From Candidatus Bipolaricaulis sp. (GTDB lineage: Bacteria; Bipolaricaulota; Bipolaricaulia; Bipolaricaulales; Bipolaricaulaceae), in NCBI GenBank assembly GCA_020062805.1, contig JAGUVP010000201.1, positions 1-6,345 on the forward strand: DNA of 6,345 bases. The letters are read 5' to 3'. Of the stretch, positions 4,677 to 6,345 are shown piece by piece. Within the stretch, counting starts at the first letter, position 1, and each line of letters opens with the position of its first letter. The position numbers and the translations under genes were made by a program. The notes beneath the pieces were generated by a model that saw nothing but the letters and a program-made list of their open reading frames with translations, did not search any database and had not been told where the DNA came from.

Positions 4677-6345
4677 CTCGGAGACCTGTACCGTGAACCG
4701 CCACACCCCGAGCAGGGCGGACGCGGGATCGTTGCCCACGTACACCGGGATTTCCAGATCGTACGCGGCAAGGGTCCACGGGGCTTCCAAGGTCAGCGTG
4801 TGCTCGCCTACGTCGGGGAGTTCGTCCCCCTCCTTCGCCCGCAGGGTGAGGGAGAAGCGCCGCGCCTCACCCGTGTAGAGGACCAAGGGCAGGGACTCCC
4901 TCAGGATGTCCTTCTCTACCCCGTTGAGGGAGTAGGTGAAGGTCCAGGTTCCCCCCACGCCCGTGTCCTCAAGGAGGGAGATCGAAGTGAGGGTAATCCG
5001 GAACGTGAGGGTTGCGGACGGAGACGTGGGTTCCGGCTCAGGTTCCGGTGCTGGCTCCGGCTCGGGCTGGAGGACGGGTTCCGGCACCGGGACTGGCTGA
5101 GGAACAGGTGTGAGCACCGGCTCAGGGACGGGCTGAGCGGGCAGGACCGGAGGAGTGCTGGCGGGGCCCGTCCCCCCTACTTCAAAAGGGTCTCTGCCTC
5201 CAGCCTGGGTCTCCGTCTCCGGCGAGGTGTCGTCCTTCCACAGAATGGTCGTCTGCACACCCTCGCGGTTCCCGTAGAGGTCGATCGCGTAGTACTCGAT
5301 CTTGTACGGACCCTCAGGCCCGGGGACGGTGAACGGTTCGATGTAGGAGCGCCAGTCCCCTCCCGCGAGGCGGAAGAAGATGTTCGCAAAGCCGGACGCG
5401 TCATCGGCGCGGAGTTCGATCTTCGTCCGCGACGTGATCCACAGCTTCCCGTCGGGGGCGTAGTGGTGCGGGTCACCGGCCACGATCCGCGTCACCGGCG
5501 GCTCGATGTCGAGGTAGATCACGAGCTGTTTCGTCTTCTCTCGGTTGCCGAGCTTGTCCACCGCGTAGTACTCCATCCGCACCATCGCCCGATCGGGCAG
5601 CGGGAACGGGTCGCCGTAGGCAAGCCACTGACCTTCGTCGAGCCGGTAGAAGACCTTGTCCACGCCCACACCGATGTCGCGCGCGATGAGGCGCACGAGG
5701 CTGCCCGGGGCGAGGGCGACGATCCCTCGCTCCCCAACCTTCGCCAGGTCGAGGGTGCTCAGGCGGGTCGCTCCCGTGGGGAGCTTCACCGGCGCTTCCA
5801 TGAGCGGATAGAGATCCGGAACGAGCTCGTAGGGAAGATCTCCGATCCCGTCCTTGTTCAGGTCGTGGCCGCGGTAGTCGGACCAGTAGTTTCCGCGGCC
5901 GTCTTTGTACCACTGGTTCGGTACGCCCTCCGCGCGGGCGGGGAAGCCGCAGTTGATGATGCTGTTGCCGTAGATCGTGTTCCCCTGGGCGGCCGGTCCG
6001 AGGACGATGCCGTGATCGCAGTAGCCGACCGCGTTTCCGGTGATCACGTTTCCCGAGGAGACGAGGAGGTGAATCCCCACGCGGCCTCCGAACACCGCTG
6101 ACCCCTCGATGCGGCCATTGCGCACGTTGGAGAACATGATTCCCGCCTTCTCCAGCGGGTAGCGAATCTGGCAGTCGCGGATCACGAAGTGGGCTCGCGT
6201 TCCATCCACGTAGATCCCGTAGTCATGCCCGCGGGTATCGATGATCCAGCCTTCGATCACGTAGGGGTCGTCCGGCGTTCCGGCGCCCTTGAGAACCCCA
6301 TTCTCCCAGGTGAACTGGGCATCGCCGTAGATGTAGATCGGCCCA
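4668..6345 (-). CDS. NosD-like parallel beta-helix protein with OmpL47-type repeats (5' end outside window)
   Basis: The frame is open to the right edge, giving 558 visible residues; the true start and any signal peptide lie outside. A GTG at 6260 is internal, because the codons before it still read as family sequence (WENGVLKGAGTPDDPYVIEG). Visible residues 1 to about 165 are a parallel beta-helix (NosD/CASH type) with turns such as NVITGN and NTIYGNSI and the family signature GNYWSDY at 151-157, then DLNKDGIGD and YPLM. Two OmpL47-type repeats follow (about 217-271 and 308-362), each reading F(Y/F)RL..G.W..Y..PF, then (I/M)EYYA(V/I)D..GNRE. Next come a Pro/Glu/Val linker (about 393-444) and a C-terminal domain of about 114 residues, rich in alternating hydrophobic/Thr/Ser strands, that I do not recognise. 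It is probably exported and surface-exposed, perhaps binding or cutting a polysaccharide, but no catalytic site is evident. There are no nos genes nearby, so a copper role like true NosD is not supported. Confidence 0.88.
   Translation of the reverse strand, partial: GPIYIYGDAQFTWENGVLKGAGTPDDPYVIEGWIIDTRGHDYGIYVDGTRAHFVIRDCQIRYPLEKAGIMFSNVRNGRIEGSAVFGGRVGIHLLVSSGNVITGNAVGYCDHGIVLGPAAQGNTIYGNSIINCGFPARAEGVPNQWYKDGRGNYWSDYRGHDLNKDGIGDLPYELVPDLYPLMEAPVKLPTGATRLSTLDLAKVGERGIVALAPGSLVRLIARDIGVGVDKVFYRLDEGQWLAYGDPFPLPDRAMVRMEYYAVDKLGNREKTKQLVIYLDIEPPVTRIVAGDPHHYAPDGKLWITSRTKIELRADDASGFANIFFRLAGGDWRSYIEPFTVPGPEGPYKIEYYAIDLYGNREGVQTTILWKDDTSPETETQAGGRDPFEVGGTGPASTPPVLPAQPVPEPVLTPVPQPVPVPEPVLQPEPEPAPEPEPEPTSPSATLTFRITLTSISLLEDTGVGGTWTFTYSLNGVEKDILRESLPLVLYTGEARRFSLTLRAKEGDELPDVGEHTLTLEAPWTLAAYDLEIPVYVGNDPASALLGVWRFTVQVSEEP
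5028..5138 (-). repeat. Low-complexity Pro/Glu/Val-rich linker coding repeat
   Basis: A degenerate array of short codon repeats encodes PVPEPVLTPVPQPVPVPEPV and then PEPEPAPEPEPEP. It separates the OmpL47-type repeats from the C-terminal domain. Such linkers are extended and rigid in exported proteins and often span a cell wall or hold domains apart. The DNA is prone to slippage, so its length may vary between strains or assemblies. Confidence 0.8.

Noticed and set aside
5028..5138. Possible CRISPR-like or tandem DNA repeat
   Set aside because: The periodicity is short and irregular and is explained by Pro-Glu/Pro-Val codons in a coding linker; there are no spacers or fixed-length repeats.
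4647..6101. A 484-codon open frame on the plus strand, antisense to the beta-helix gene
   Set aside because: It is Arg/Gly/Val/His-rich with no recognisable domain and lies fully opposite a gene with clear family motifs. Long antisense frames are expected in GC-rich DNA because of third-position GC bias.
6258..6260. GTG as the start codon of the beta-helix protein
   Set aside because: The upstream codons to the right edge are open and encode sequence typical of the family, so the gene begins outside the window.
4668..6345. True NosD (copper insertion for nitrous oxide reductase)
   Set aside because: The beta-helix is similar, but the OmpL47-type repeats, the Pro-rich linker and the lack of any nos gene nearby argue against that specific role.

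Overview
The window is GC-rich (by eye roughly 60-65% G+C) bacterial DNA with every gene on the minus strand. Coding density is high, and no gap exceeds about 110 bases. Read in the direction of transcription (right to left), the order is: a surface or exported NosD-type beta-helix protein cut off at its 5' end; a complete glycogen synthase (glgA); then the start of a branched-chain amino acid (HAAT-type) ABC importer, with substrate-binding protein, LivH permease and a LivM permease that runs off the left edge.

Right part (4668-6345): a large extracytoplasmic protein. It has a parallel beta-helix (NosD/CASH-like), two OmpL47-type repeats, a Pro/Glu/Val-rich linker and an unrecognised C-terminal beta-rich domain. 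It ends at a gap of about 95 bp that holds two inverted repeats; one of them is probably a transcription terminator. Middle (3157-4572): glgA, GT5 family, with all the main catalytic motifs. Left (1-3051): the livK-livH-livM transport operon. It starts from a recognisable sigma70-like promoter (TTGACG, 16 bp, TACACT with an extended -10) in the glgA-livK gap. livK and livH are separated by a strong GC-rich hairpin, and livH and livM by one base. The ATPase genes livG and livF would be expected beyond the left edge.

How the genes work together: the LivK/H/M proteins form one importer for branched-chain or other hydrophobic amino acids, or related amides. GlgA (glycogen storage) and the beta-helix protein have no evident link to it beyond sharing a strand. 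The periplasmic binding protein has a plain Sec signal peptide and no lipobox, which favours a cell with an outer membrane. The composition, the amino acid importer, glycogen synthesis and the NosD/OmpL47 surface protein would fit an uncultivated anaerobic lineage such as Bipolaricaulota (Acetothermia), but this is a guess from general character and not a demonstrated assignment.

No CRISPR, tRNA, rRNA, mobile element or defence or secretion system was seen. This looks like an ordinary chromosomal region. The most interesting points are the regulatory hairpins and the domain architecture of the beta-helix protein.
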